Shown here: in pieces, positions 16,200-24,344 of the stretch
Layout of the letters: every line of letters begins with the position of its first letter
Numbering within the stretch: the first letter of the stretch is position 1
Assembly: GCF_008634025.1 (NCBI RefSeq)
Contig: NZ_PDCM01000002.1
Coordinates: forward strand, 1,860,001 to 1,924,000
DNA: 64,000 nucleotides
DNA from: Streptomyces albofaciens JCM 4342
Lineage (GTDB): Bacteria > Actinomycetota > Actinomycetes > Streptomycetales > Streptomycetaceae
Reading direction: 5' to 3'
The notes under the pieces: model-generated
What the model saw: the letters and a program-made list of their open reading frames with translations, nothing else
Database searches by the model: none
What the model was told of the DNA's origin: nothing
Program-made: the position numbers and the translations under genes

Positions 16200-17075
16200 T
16201 TGGCAGCAGGAGCACCGCACCCATCGGCCGGCTCGGACTGGGGAAAGGCGGATTTCGAGGCCATCTACGACTGCCCCGATCCTCGTACGTACTTCCGGAC
16301 GCTGCGCCCGCTCGACTACCAGATCCCGCACCACGGCCAAGGGGTGTTCCGCGCCCTGGCCGAGCACCTGCAACGGCGCCGGCCCGGCCGCCGGCCGCTC
16401 CAGGTCGTCGACCTGTGCTGTTCCTACGGCGTCAACGCGGCGCTGCTCAACCACAAACTGGGCCTCGCGGACCTGTACGACCGGTACACCGACGCGCGGG
16501 AGACCGGCGGCCTGTCGGCGGCCCGGCTGGCCGGCGAGGACCGGGCGTTCTTCGACGAGCTGCGCCGCCCGGAAGCCGTGCGGACCATCGGCATCGACGC
16601 GGCCCGGCGCGCGGTCGGCTACGCCGAGCGGGTCGGCCTGCTGGACGCCGGGTTCGCCGAGAACCTGGAGGCCGCCGAACCGTCCGCACGCCTGCGGCAC
16701 GCCCTGGCGGGCACCGACCTGATCACCGTGACGGGCGGCGTGGGCTACATCTCCGCCACCACCTTCGGGCGGCTGCTCGCCTGCACGCCGGAGCCGCCGT
16801 GGGTCGCCGCCTTCGTCCTGCGGACCGTGTCGTACGCCCCGATAGCCGATCTCCTCGCCCGGTCCGGCCTGGTGACCGAACGCTTCCCGGCCCGCACCTT
16901 CCGCCAGCGCCGCTTCGCCGACCTGGCCGAACGCCGCGCCGCCTTCACCGCCCTGCAAAGCCGCGACCTGGACACCACCGGCAAGGAGTCGGACGGCTTC
17001 TACCACGCCGACCTGTACCTCTCCCGGCCGGCGGCGGATGCGGCGGACGTGGCGCTGGAGCGGCTGGTGCCCTGA
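16200..17075 (+). CDS. Class I SAM-dependent methyltransferase-like protein
   Basis: A 291-residue soluble protein. A Rossmann-type first motif is visible as LQVVDLCCSYGVNAALL near residues 59-75, where DxxCxYG replaces the usual DxGxGxG. Later, RTIGIDAARRAVGYAERVGLL resembles motif II (acidic residue after the second strand), and DLITVTGGVGYI resembles motif IV. A C-terminal segment with repeated F/Y and R residues may form a substrate cap. The TTG start at 16200 is chosen because AGGAGG lies 7 bases upstream and the preceding in-frame sequence is low-complexity. Substrate unknown. The degenerate SAM loop means binding without catalysis is possible. Confidence 0.62.
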   Translation: MAAGAPHPSAGSDWGKADFEAIYDCPDPRTYFRTLRPLDYQIPHHGQGVFRALAEHLQRRRPGRRPLQVVDLCCSYGVNAALLNHKLGLADLYDRYTDARETGGLSAARLAGEDRAFFDELRRPEAVRTIGIDAARRAVGYAERVGLLDAGFAENLEAAEPSARLRHALAGTDLITVTGGVGYISATTFGRLLACTPEPPWVAAFVLRTVSYAPIADLLARSGLVTERFPARTFRQRRFADLAERRAAFTALQSRDLDTTGKESDGFYHADLYLSRPAADAADVALERLVP

Positions 17076-17103
17076 CCGGGTGGTCGCTCCGGGGCCCGGG
17101 CTC

Positions 17104-17970
17104 TCAGTGCCCCCGCCGCCCCGGCGAGAGGTGTTCGCGGGCGATGCGTTCGACGATGGCGTACTCGCGGGCCATCAGGGCGTCCAGCAGGGCCGTGTGT
17201 TCGGAGGCGGCGGCGAGGAGGTCGGCCGTGCGGGACGGGGGGCTGCCGGGGACCGGGGTGCGGGTGCGGCGGTGGAGGTCGTCGGCGACCTGGACGAGCT
17301 GGCGGTTGCCCGTGAGGGTGAGCAGGGCGTGGTGGAAGGCGTGGTCCGCGTCGGCGTAACCGGTCCGGTCGCCGTGGGCCGCGGCGGCGACGCCCGCGGC
17401 GGCCAGCGGGCGCAGGTCTTCCCACCGCTCGGCCGGCAGCGTCCGCGCCAGCCGCAGCAGCGCCGGTACTTCGAGCATCGCGCGCACCTCGGCCAGCTCC
17501 GCGAGGTCGCGGTGGGTGCGCTCGGCGACGCGGAAGCCGCGGTTCGGGGCGACCTCGACCGCGCCCTCGCAGGCGAGCAGCTGCATGGCTTCCCGTACGG
17601 GGGTGGCGGAGACGCCGTAGCGGACGGCGAGCGCGGGGGCCGAGTAGACCTCGCCGGGGACCAGTTCGCCGGCCGTCAGGGCTTCGCGCAGCGCGGCCAG
17701 CACCTGGCCCCGTACGGAGTGCCGCTGGGGCTGCCTGCGGGGGGCGGAGGAGGGACCGGCGGGCGCCGGTATGTATGCCGTGGCGGGGTCCGGGACGCCG
17801 GAGTGGTGCTCGTGGGCGGCGTCCGGCGCGGTGCCGTGCCCGGCGTGCCCGGCCGGGCGGTTCCCGGGGCCTTCGTGGCCGGTGTGCTCGCCCCGCACGG
17901 GCTGCGAGCCGCCCTGTGCGGGCACCTGGGCGCGCAGCCGCGGCGCCGGTTCCGCTCTGCCCTGCTCCAT
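17104..17970 (-). CDS. GntR-family transcriptional regulator with FCD domain
   Basis: A 288-residue regulator. After an unusual 80-residue Pro/Ala/His-rich N-terminal extension comes the winged-helix GntR domain (VRGQVLAALREALTAGELVPGEVYSAPALAVRYGVSATPVREAMQLLACEGAVEV), then an all-helical FCD effector domain with the metal/ligand-type residues of RAEVRAMLEVPAL, DHAFHHALLTLTGNRQLV and EHTALLDALMAREYA. The ATG is preceded by GAGGAGG. The gene ends 28 bases from the convergent methyltransferase gene and is divergent from fhuF. FCD-type GntR proteins usually sense small carboxylates. No target is evident, and iron control of fhuF is better explained by the iron box. Confidence 0.88.
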   Translation of the reverse strand: MEQGRAEPAPRLRAQVPAQGGSQPVRGEHTGHEGPGNRPAGHAGHGTAPDAAHEHHSGVPDPATAYIPAPAGPSSAPRRQPQRHSVRGQVLAALREALTAGELVPGEVYSAPALAVRYGVSATPVREAMQLLACEGAVEVAPNRGFRVAERTHRDLAELAEVRAMLEVPALLRLARTLPAERWEDLRPLAAAGVAAAAHGDRTGYADADHAFHHALLTLTGNRQLVQVADDLHRRTRTPVPGSPPSRTADLLAAASEHTALLDALMAREYAIVERIAREHLSPGRRGH

Positions 17971-18052
17971 GCGGGTTCCTCCTCACGTCCTCCAGCACCA
18001 TAGGCGCCCCCTGTGACAGTGCAAACCCGGCTCAAACCCGCCGAAGATCGGG

Positions 18053-18071
18053 TAAGGTAAGGCTTACCTGC
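18053..18071. promoter_or_regulatory. Iron box (DmdR/DtxR-type operator) upstream of fhuF
   Basis: The 19-base sequence TAAGGTAAGGCTTACCTGC matches the actinomycete iron-box consensus (TTAGGTTAGGCTAACCTAA) at most positions and keeps the dyad. It lies 18-36 bases before the fhuF start, where bound Fe(II)-DmdR would block transcription in iron-replete cells. The closeness to the start suggests a very short leader. Confidence 0.85.
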
Positions 18072-18088
18072 CAGCGAACGCGATATCG

Positions 18089-18940
18089 GTGGTGTCCCGT
18101 ATGCGTCCTCTGCTCGCCGCCCGACCGCGCATCGAGCCCCTGGCCGGGGCGTATGCCCGGCTCACCGAGGTGTTCCCCGCACTGCGGGTGACCGAGTGGG
18201 AGACGGCACCGCCGCGGGGCGAGGGCTGGGTGACCGCCGCCGCGCTGGCCACCGACCCCACGGTCCTGGACGCCTTCCTGGCCTGGGACGACGCGCAGGT
18301 CGTACGGGATTACGGGCAGCGGGCCCGCCCCGATGTCGTCGCCGCGTTCGCCCTCCACCGCTACGCCTGGCCCGCCTGTCTGCTGATCACCGTCCCGTGG
18401 TTCCTGCACCGCCGGGTGCCGCGGCTGTCCGTCGAGGACGTGGCGTACCACCGCGAGCAGGGCCGGATGGCCGTACGGGTCCGCTCGTTCGCCTGTCTGC
18501 CCGGCGACCCGGCGGCGGAGCTGCCCGGCGCGCGGGTCGTACCGGACGAGGAGGCGCTGCGCGCCGAGGTCCGGGAGGCGGTCGCCGAGCACCTCGGGCC
18601 CGTCCTGGACGGTTTCCGGCCCCGGCTGCGGCGCGGTCCGCGCGCCCTGTGGGGCATGGCCTCGGACGAGATCGTCGAAGGCCTGTGGTACCTCGGGCAC
18701 CTGCTGGGCGAGGAGCCGCGCGCGGTGGCCGAGGCGGCCCGGCTGCTCCCGGGCGGCACGGCCCCGTACGCCGGCGGCGCCGCCTTCCGCGAGCTGACCG
18801 GCCCGGACGGCACGGCGCTGCCCACCCGGGACCGGGCGAGCTGCTGCATGTTCTACACGCTGCGCCCCGAGGACACCTGTGTGACCTGCCCCCGTACGTG
18901 CGACGCGGACCGCATCAAGCGCCTCACCGCAACCACCTGA
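18089..18940 (+). CDS. FhuF-like (2Fe-2S) ferric-siderophore reductase
   Basis: A 283-residue cytoplasmic protein ending in the FhuF C-terminal iron-sulfur motif, CC-x10-C-x2-C (RASCCMFYTLRPEDTCVTCPRTC). The central part has the FhuF-like segment VAAFALHRYAWPACLLITVPWFLHRRVP. FhuF proteins reduce ferric iron in imported siderophores to release it. The iron box directly upstream supports induction under iron starvation. The start is ambiguous: GTG at 18089 or ATG at 18101, four codons later, neither with a strong ribosome binding site. No siderophore biosynthesis or uptake gene is adjacent, so it probably serves siderophores encoded elsewhere. Confidence 0.88.
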   Translation: MVSRMRPLLAARPRIEPLAGAYARLTEVFPALRVTEWETAPPRGEGWVTAAALATDPTVLDAFLAWDDAQVVRDYGQRARPDVVAAFALHRYAWPACLLITVPWFLHRRVPRLSVEDVAYHREQGRMAVRVRSFACLPGDPAAELPGARVVPDEEALRAEVREAVAEHLGPVLDGFRPRLRRGPRALWGMASDEIVEGLWYLGHLLGEEPRAVAEAARLLPGGTAPYAGGAAFRELTGPDGTALPTRDRASCCMFYTLRPEDTCVTCPRTCDADRIKRLTATT

Positions 18941-19135
18941 CCCCCACACCACCCGATCGGGTCGCCGGAATCGAACCCAACCCCGCCCCCACCAGCGGCA
19001 GTTCGATCCGAACGCGCTCTTCCGCGCGCCCCTGCACCCCCTTGGCGTCCTCCTTTCCCGAAAGCCCCGGCGGGACGGCCGGATTCCGCCAGGATGACGC
19101 GCGAAAGCGCGTACGCCGAGGCAAGGGGCCACAGC

Positions 19136-20251
19136 ATGAGAATGACCGATATATCGCTTGGTTGGCTGGCTCCGGGGGTCCTGCTGCTCGTCGGAGTCAC
19201 CGCGGCCGTGGTCGTGGTCCTGCGCGGCCGGCGTACGGCCGACGCGACGCCGGGCGAGGACTCCTGGGAGCGCAGCCAGGAGCGGCGGCGCCGCAAGGAG
19301 GCCGTCTACGGCACCGCCTCGTACGTGCTGCTGTTCTGCTGCGCCGCGGTCGCGGCGGCGCTCTCCTTCCACGGGCTGGTCGGCTTCGGCGTGTCCAACC
19401 TCAACCTCTCCGGAGGCTGGGAGTACCTGGTGCCGTTCGGGCTCGACGGCGCGGCGATGTTCTGCTCCGTGCTCGCGGTGCGCGAGGCCAGCCACGGCGA
19501 CGCGGCGCTCGGCTCGCGCCTGCTGGTGTGGCTGTTCGCGGGCGCCGCGGCCTGGTTCAACTGGGTGCACGCGCCCCGCGGGTTCGGCCATGACGGCGCG
19601 CCGCAGTTCTTCGCCGGGATGTCGCTGTCGGCGGCGGTCCTCTTCGACCGGGCGCTGAAGCAGACCCGGCGGGCCGCGCTGCGCGAGCAGGGTCTGGTGC
19701 CGCGTCCGTTGCCGCAGATCCGGGTCGTACGGTGGCTGCGGGCCCCCCGCGAGACGTTCGGCGCCTGGTCGCTGATGCTGCTGGAAGGCGTACGGACCCT
19801 GGACGAGGCCGTCGAGGAGGTCCGTGAGGACCGCCGTCAGAACGAGCGCAACCGCCACCGCAGGCGCGAGCAGGACAAGCTGGACCGGGCCCGGATCAAA
19901 GCGATCAACCGCCAGCACCGCAACTGGAACCGCGGGCGCGGCGGCCGGCAGGTGCCGCTGACGGCGGGCACGCCGACGGCGCACGGCTCCCCCGCCGCCG
20001 CACAGCAGGCCGCCGGCGCGGAACCTGCGATAGCCGCCGACCCGGAAGCCCTGCCGCCCGGACTGTCCGCGGGGGCCGATCCGGTGCCCCCGGCCGGTCC
20101 CCGTCCGGCGCTGAAGGCCGTGCACGGCGCCGAGGCCGCGGACGCGTATCCGCGGACGGTGGATCTGACCGCCGAGGACGACACCCAGGCGCTGCCCCGG
20201 CTGGACTCCCTGGAGGAGAAGCTGGCGCGGATCGAGAAGCGGTTCGGCTGA
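19136..20251 (+). CDS. DUF2637 family membrane protein with a long charged tail
   Basis: A 371-residue protein: one N-terminal membrane segment (ISLGWLAPGVLLLVGVTAAVVVVL), then three more within residues about 65-180 forming the DUF2637 domain (GTASYVLLFCCAAVAAALSFHGLVGFGV, EYLVPFGLDGAAMFCSVLA, LVWLFAGAAAWFNWVHAP). A 190-residue cytoplasmic tail follows, rich in Arg/Glu (DRRQNERNRHRRREQDKLDRARIKAINRQHRNW), and then an Ala/Pro linker. DUF2637 proteins occur on actinomycete chromosomes and conjugative elements, and function is unknown. The ATG has AAGGGG 7 bases upstream. A 6-bp hairpin with a GAAA tetraloop (19097-19112) lies in the leader. I see no mobile-element genes nearby. Confidence 0.8.
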   Translation: MRMTDISLGWLAPGVLLLVGVTAAVVVVLRGRRTADATPGEDSWERSQERRRRKEAVYGTASYVLLFCCAAVAAALSFHGLVGFGVSNLNLSGGWEYLVPFGLDGAAMFCSVLAVREASHGDAALGSRLLVWLFAGAAAWFNWVHAPRGFGHDGAPQFFAGMSLSAAVLFDRALKQTRRAALREQGLVPRPLPQIRVVRWLRAPRETFGAWSLMLLEGVRTLDEAVEEVREDRRQNERNRHRRREQDKLDRARIKAINRQHRNWNRGRGGRQVPLTAGTPTAHGSPAAAQQAAGAEPAIAADPEALPPGLSAGADPVPPAGPRPALKAVHGAEAADAYPRTVDLTAEDDTQALPRLDSLEEKLARIEKRFG

Positions 20252-20288
20252 TCCGCGGCGGACCGGGCCCGCACCCCCGGGCTTTCGT

Positions 20289-20438
20289 CAGGCCGGTCCG
20301 CCGCCCGGCCCCCACCATGGGGCCGGCCCGCCGCCCGGCTCACACCATCGGGCCGGTCCGCCGCCCAGCTCACGCCGTCGGGCCGGCCCGCCGCCCGGCC
20401 CCCGCCGTCAGGGCGATCCGCCGCCCAGTTCGAACCAC
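20289..20438. repeat. 30-bp tandem repeat array derived from the end of the neighbouring ATPase gene
   Basis: Five consecutive 30-base units start at 20289, 20319, 20349, 20379 and 20409. Each has a core close to GGSCCGCCGCCC followed by a CCCAC/TCAC-like spacer. The last unit is the 3' end of the minus-strand ATPase gene, including the codons for its C-terminal GGGSP. The other four run into the intergenic space, so the array looks like tandem duplication of the gene's own end. Confidence 0.8.
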
Positions 20439-20866
20439 ACGCATTTGCCCACTCCGTGGGCGCGTACTCCCCAGGCGTCCGCGAGGGAGTGCACCAGCAT
20501 CAGCCCCCTTCCCGAGGTGCCGTCCGTCGTCGGCGGGCGCAGCCGGGGCCGCCGCCCGGCGAAGTCCCGCACCTCCACGCGCAGCCGGTCGGTGACCGTC
20601 GCGGTCACGATGGCGCCCCCGTTCGTGTGGACGAGGGCGTTGGTGACCAGCTCGCTGACGAGCAGTTCGGCTATGTCGCTGTCCCAGGCTCCCCCCCACT
20701 GGCGCAACAGCTGGCGCAGCTCGGCGCGGACCCCGGCCACCGCCGTCAGGTCCGCGTGCCGCAGTGTGCGTTCCATCTTCCCCGGCAGCCGGGTGCCGTT
20801 GTGGACGCCGATGCGTCCGGCCGCCGGCCCGGCTCTGTTCTCGCGTCGCACAGACTGACGCTTCAT
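20408..20866 (-). CDS. RsbW/SpoIIAB-like ATP-binding protein
   Basis: A small (about 152 residues) HATPase_c protein of the anti-sigma/regulatory class abundant in Streptomyces. The N-box is ELLVSELVTNALVHTNGG, and the G-box is DGTSGRGLMLVHSLADAWGV. The segment LRHADLTAVAGVRAELRQLLRQWG is the usual N-terminal helix region. Such proteins may phosphorylate STAS antagonists and bind sigma factors. No partner is adjacent. The start is uncertain: ATG 20866 is used here because it gives the usual length. ATG 20920 would add 18 residues, and neither has a clear ribosome binding site. Its stop codon lies within the 30-bp repeat array. Confidence 0.85.
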   Translation of the reverse strand: MKRQSVRRENRAGPAAGRIGVHNGTRLPGKMERTLRHADLTAVAGVRAELRQLLRQWGGAWDSDIAELLVSELVTNALVHTNGGAIVTATVTDRLRVEVRDFAGRRPRLRPPTTDGTSGRGLMLVHSLADAWGVRAHGVGKCVWFELGGGSP

Positions 20867-21017
20867 CCTCCCCGCCCCGAACGCTTCAGGTCCCTCTCCC
20901 TCGAACAGCTTCACGGTCATGCATGCCCATCGGACCCGGTGCCATGCGCCGGCCCACGAGTCCGCGGAACGCCAGGCCGCAGGCATGTGCCTGCGGCGCG
21001 GCGGGCGTAATGCCCGG

Positions 21018-22760
21018 TCAGGGGCGGGGAATGTTACGCAGGTTGGAGCGGGCCATCTGGACCATGCGGCCGACCCCGCCCTCCAGCACGATCTTGCCGG
21101 CGGAGAGGGCGAAGCCCTGGACCATGTCCCGGCTGATCTTCGGCGGCATGGACAGCGCGTTGGGGTCGGTGACCACGTCGACCAGGGCCGGGCCCTTGTG
21201 CCTGAAGGCGTCGCGCAGCGCGCCGCGCAGTTCCTTGGGCTTCTCGACCCGTACGCCGTGGGCCCCGGCCGCCCGCGCGATGGCGGCGAAGTCCGGGTTG
21301 TGGTTGGCGGTCCCGTACGCGGGCAGCCCGGCGACCATCATCTCCAGCTCGACCATGCCCAGCGAGGAGTTGTTGGAGAGGGCCACCTTCACCGGCAGGT
21401 CGTACTGGACGAGGGTGAGGAAGTCGCCCATCAGCATGGAGAAGCCGCCGTCGCCGGACATCGAGACGACCTGGCGGCGGCGGTCGGTGAACTGGGCGCC
21501 GATCGCCTGCGGCAGCGCGTTGGCCATCGATCCGTGGGTGAAGGAACCGATCACGCGGCGGCGGCCGTTGGGGCTGATGTAGCGCGCCGCCCAGACGTTG
21601 CACATCCCGGTGTCGACGGTGAAGACCGCGTCGTCCGCGGCCTCCTCGTCCAGGACGGACGCGACGAATTCCGGGTGGATCGGCGTGTGCTTCTCGACCT
21701 TGCGCGTGTAGGCCTTGACGACGCCTTCCAGGGCGTCGGCGTGCTTCTTCAGCATCCGGTCGAGGAACTTGCGGCTCTTCCTGGGCGTGATGCGCGGGTT
21801 GAGGCAGCGCAGGGTCTCGCGCACATCGCCCCAGACCGCGAGGTCCAGTTTGGAGCGGCGGCCGAGCCGTTCGGGGCGCACGTCCACCTGGACGATCTTG
21901 ACGTCGTCCGGCAGGAAGGCGTTGTACGGGAAGTCCGTGCCCAGCAGGATCAGCAGGTCGCACTCGTGCGTGGCCTCGTAGGCGGCGCCGTAGCCGAGCA
22001 GGCCGCTCATGCCGACGTCGTACGGGTTGTCGTACTGGATCCACTCCTTGCCGCGCAGCGCGTGGCCCACCGGCGCCTTGAGGCGCTCGGCCAGCTCCAT
22101 CACCTCGGCGTGCGCGCCCGCGGTGCCGCTGCCGCAGAACAGCGTGACCTTGCCGGCCTCCTCGATCATCCGGAGCAGCTGGTCGATCTCCGCGTCGCCG
22201 GGGCGCACGGTGGGGCGCGAGGTGACCAGCGCGTGCTCGATGGAGCGCTCGGGCGCCTCCTGGTCGGCGATGTCGCCGGGCAGCGAGACGACGGAGACGC
22301 CGCTGAGCCCGATGGCGTTCTGCACGGCTGTCTGGAGCACCCGCGGCATCTGGTCGCGGCTGGAGATCATCTCGCTGTAGTGGCTGCACTCGGTGAACAG
22401 CCGGTCCGGGTGGGTCTCCTGGAAGAAGCCGGTGCCGATCTCGCTGGAGGGGATGTGCGAGGCGAGCGCGAGCACCGGGGCCATCGAGCGGTGGGCGTCG
22501 AAGAGGCCGTTGATCAGGTGCAGGTTGCCGGGGCCGCAGGAGCCCGCGCAGGCCGCCAGCCGTCCGGCGATCTGGGCCTCGGCGCCCGCCGCGAAGGCGG
22601 CGACCTCTTCGTGGCGGACCTGGATCCAGTCGATGCCCGCGGTGCGGCGGACCGCGTCGACGATCGGGTTGAGGCTGTCGCCGACGACCCCGTAGAGCCG
22701 CTGGACACCGGCGCGCACCAGGATGTCGACGAACTGCCCGGCCACGGTCTGCTTCGCCAT
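21018..22760 (-). CDS. poxB: Pyruvate dehydrogenase (quinone)/pyruvate oxidase, thiamine diphosphate-dependent
   Basis: A 580-residue ThDP enzyme of the PoxB branch. It oxidatively decarboxylates pyruvate to acetate and CO2, passing electrons through FAD to the membrane quinone pool. The three ThDP-family domains are visible: N-terminal PYR with the catalytic glutamate region QVRHEEVAAFAAGAEAQ, the central FAD/Rossmann-like domain, and the PP domain with the Mg-ThDP motif GDGGFSMLMGDFL ending in SNNSS. The C-terminal sequence NIPRP resembles the end of other PoxB proteins. The start at ATG 22760 has GGAGGAG 8 bases upstream. A second, distinct ThDP oxidase is present at 33504. Confidence 0.9.
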   Translation of the reverse strand: MAKQTVAGQFVDILVRAGVQRLYGVVGDSLNPIVDAVRRTAGIDWIQVRHEEVAAFAAGAEAQIAGRLAACAGSCGPGNLHLINGLFDAHRSMAPVLALASHIPSSEIGTGFFQETHPDRLFTECSHYSEMISSRDQMPRVLQTAVQNAIGLSGVSVVSLPGDIADQEAPERSIEHALVTSRPTVRPGDAEIDQLLRMIEEAGKVTLFCGSGTAGAHAEVMELAERLKAPVGHALRGKEWIQYDNPYDVGMSGLLGYGAAYEATHECDLLILLGTDFPYNAFLPDDVKIVQVDVRPERLGRRSKLDLAVWGDVRETLRCLNPRITPRKSRKFLDRMLKKHADALEGVVKAYTRKVEKHTPIHPEFVASVLDEEAADDAVFTVDTGMCNVWAARYISPNGRRRVIGSFTHGSMANALPQAIGAQFTDRRRQVVSMSGDGGFSMLMGDFLTLVQYDLPVKVALSNNSSLGMVELEMMVAGLPAYGTANHNPDFAAIARAAGAHGVRVEKPKELRGALRDAFRHKGPALVDVVTDPNALSMPPKISRDMVQGFALSAGKIVLEGGVGRMVQMARSNLRNIPRP

Positions 22761-22889
22761 GCGCTGTCGCTCCTCCGGACGCGGGGCCGCGGGCGGGCAC
22801 CACCCTCCGGCGGTGGCCCGTTTCGCGGCATTCCTTCCTGGTTCTACCACTCCCCCGGGCCGGTGTCCGTCCGGACTACGCCTGCCGCG

Positions 22890-24236
22890 TCACCCGGGCC
22901 GGGCCGCCTCCCACACCGCCACGGCCGTACGGTCCTGCCCGTACCCCTCCGCACGCAGCCGGACATCGGCCAGGAACGCCGCGAGCCCCGGCGGCCCGGC
23001 GGCCGTCCAGCGGGCGGCCAGGCGGCTGCCGAACCCGGCCGCCTCGGTCAGCGGGCCCGCCAGCCCGGCGCTGCACAACAGCAGGAGGTCGCCGGGCCGC
23101 GCGGCCACGGTCCGGAAGCGGAACGGCTCCGGCGAGGTGCGCGGAGCGGGCTCGTACGGCGGCTGCCAGGGCCGCCCGGACGGCGCGCGGGGCAGGCCGG
23201 GAACGGTGGCCCCGAAGTCGGGAAGGAGGGCGCCCGCATCGGGCGCGATCGGCACATCCGGCACATCTGACAGGTGCGATACGTCCGGCACATCCAGTAC
23301 ATCCGGCGCGAGGGCGTCCGGGCCGGGCGCGCCGGGCACCGGCCACGGCGACGTGTCCACGAGCGTCTCCTCCGAGCCCGCCCCGCCCCCGGGTGCCGGG
23401 CCGCCCGTCGCGCCCTCCTGGGGCGGCGGTGGCTCCAGGTCCTGCCAGACGCCGTCGCTCAGCCGGAAGAACCCGCCCGCGCCGACACCGAAGAAGACCC
23501 TGGTGCGGCAGGCCGGGTCGGCGGGCAGCAGGAGGCAGCGCAGCGCCGCCGTGTACTGCCCGGGGTCCATCCCGTGCTCGTCCGCGTGCGCGCGGAGCTT
23601 GCCGTAGCTGCGGTCGGTCAGGCGGTGCAGGCCGGACCTGAGGGCGTCGCGGCTGCCCGTACGGATGTCCTCGGCCAGCCGGGTGTAGCTGCGGCCGACG
23701 GCCCCGCCTATCCAGCGGCAGACGTCGCGGGCCGCACGGTGGGCGCCGCCGTACGCGTACGAGCCGCCGGGGGCCGCGGTGGCCACGGCGGCCAGGAGCA
23801 GCGCGTGCTGCCCGGCGCCGAAGCGCGCGGTGAGCAGGGCGTCGCCGCGCGGCTCACCGCGGTGGCGGGCGGCCTCGCCGCGCAGCGAGGCGGCACGCAG
23901 GGTCAGCGTTGCGTAACCGGCGCCGTCCAGCTCCGTGTCCGGTACGAGATCGTCCAGCGCGGCCGGGTCGGCGGCGGGCAGGGCCATCGGCTCGGGGCAG
24001 GGCCCGGCCGGCGTCCCCCCATCCGTGCCCCCGCCCGCCTCGGCGGACGGTACGGACCCGGCACCGGGCTCCTGCCCCACCGCGCGGAACGCGGAGTCCA
24101 CCCGGTCGTCGAGCGAGTCCCGGGCCGCGTCCGCGGGGCCGGTGTCCCGGGCGGCGGCACCGTCGTCCCCGTACAACTCCCGCCACCACGTGTCCTCGTG
24201 ACGGCGCCGGTCCCCCTGTCGGTCCATGGGCCGCAT
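22890..24236 (-). CDS. PP2C-like protein lacking the metal-binding Asp-Gly motif
   Basis: A 448-residue cytoplasmic protein resembling Streptomyces proteins with a protein phosphatase 2C domain. There is an acidic N-terminal region, then SLRGEAARHRGEPRGDALLTARF (equivalent of the RGxxHRxxGxPRQDA start of the domain) followed by LLLAAVATAAPGG. In active relatives the latter reads close to VADGVG and supplies the metal-binding aspartate, and here it is absent. Later motifs remain (RPGDLLLLCSAGLAG and GQDRTAVAVW). A Pro/Asp-rich insertion occupies about residues 290-360. The start is uncertain (ATG 24236 or 24227). A pseudophosphatase or scaffold is more likely than an active enzyme. Confidence 0.6.
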   Translation of the reverse strand: MRPMDRQGDRRRHEDTWWRELYGDDGAAARDTGPADAARDSLDDRVDSAFRAVGQEPGAGSVPSAEAGGGTDGGTPAGPCPEPMALPAADPAALDDLVPDTELDGAGYATLTLRAASLRGEAARHRGEPRGDALLTARFGAGQHALLLAAVATAAPGGSYAYGGAHRAARDVCRWIGGAVGRSYTRLAEDIRTGSRDALRSGLHRLTDRSYGKLRAHADEHGMDPGQYTAALRCLLLPADPACRTRVFFGVGAGGFFRLSDGVWQDLEPPPPQEGATGGPAPGGGAGSEETLVDTSPWPVPGAPGPDALAPDVLDVPDVSHLSDVPDVPIAPDAGALLPDFGATVPGLPRAPSGRPWQPPYEPAPRTSPEPFRFRTVAARPGDLLLLCSAGLAGPLTEAAGFGSRLAARWTAAGPPGLAAFLADVRLRAEGYGQDRTAVAVWEAARPG

Positions 24237-24344
24237 TGTCCACCGGCCGGGGCCGCGGAGACAGGGCGCGGCCGGGCGTCGCCGCGCCGCCCGGCCGGTA
24301 CGCGCCAAGGGGCGCACCCGACCCGCTTCCGGCACGCTGGGGCC

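Noticed and set aside
15123..17075. TPR protein and methyltransferase-like gene as a biosynthetic pair
   Set aside because: Only co-orientation supports it; the 198-base gap and lack of further biosynthetic genes give no real evidence.
19136..20251. DUF2637 gene as a sign of an integrated conjugative element
   Set aside because: No integrase, replication, transfer or attachment-site features nearby; DUF2637 also occurs as an ordinary chromosomal gene.
20919..23270. 783-codon plus-strand frame opposite poxB
   Set aside because: Shadow of the ThDP enzyme on the minus strand; repetitive His/Asp/Gly composition.
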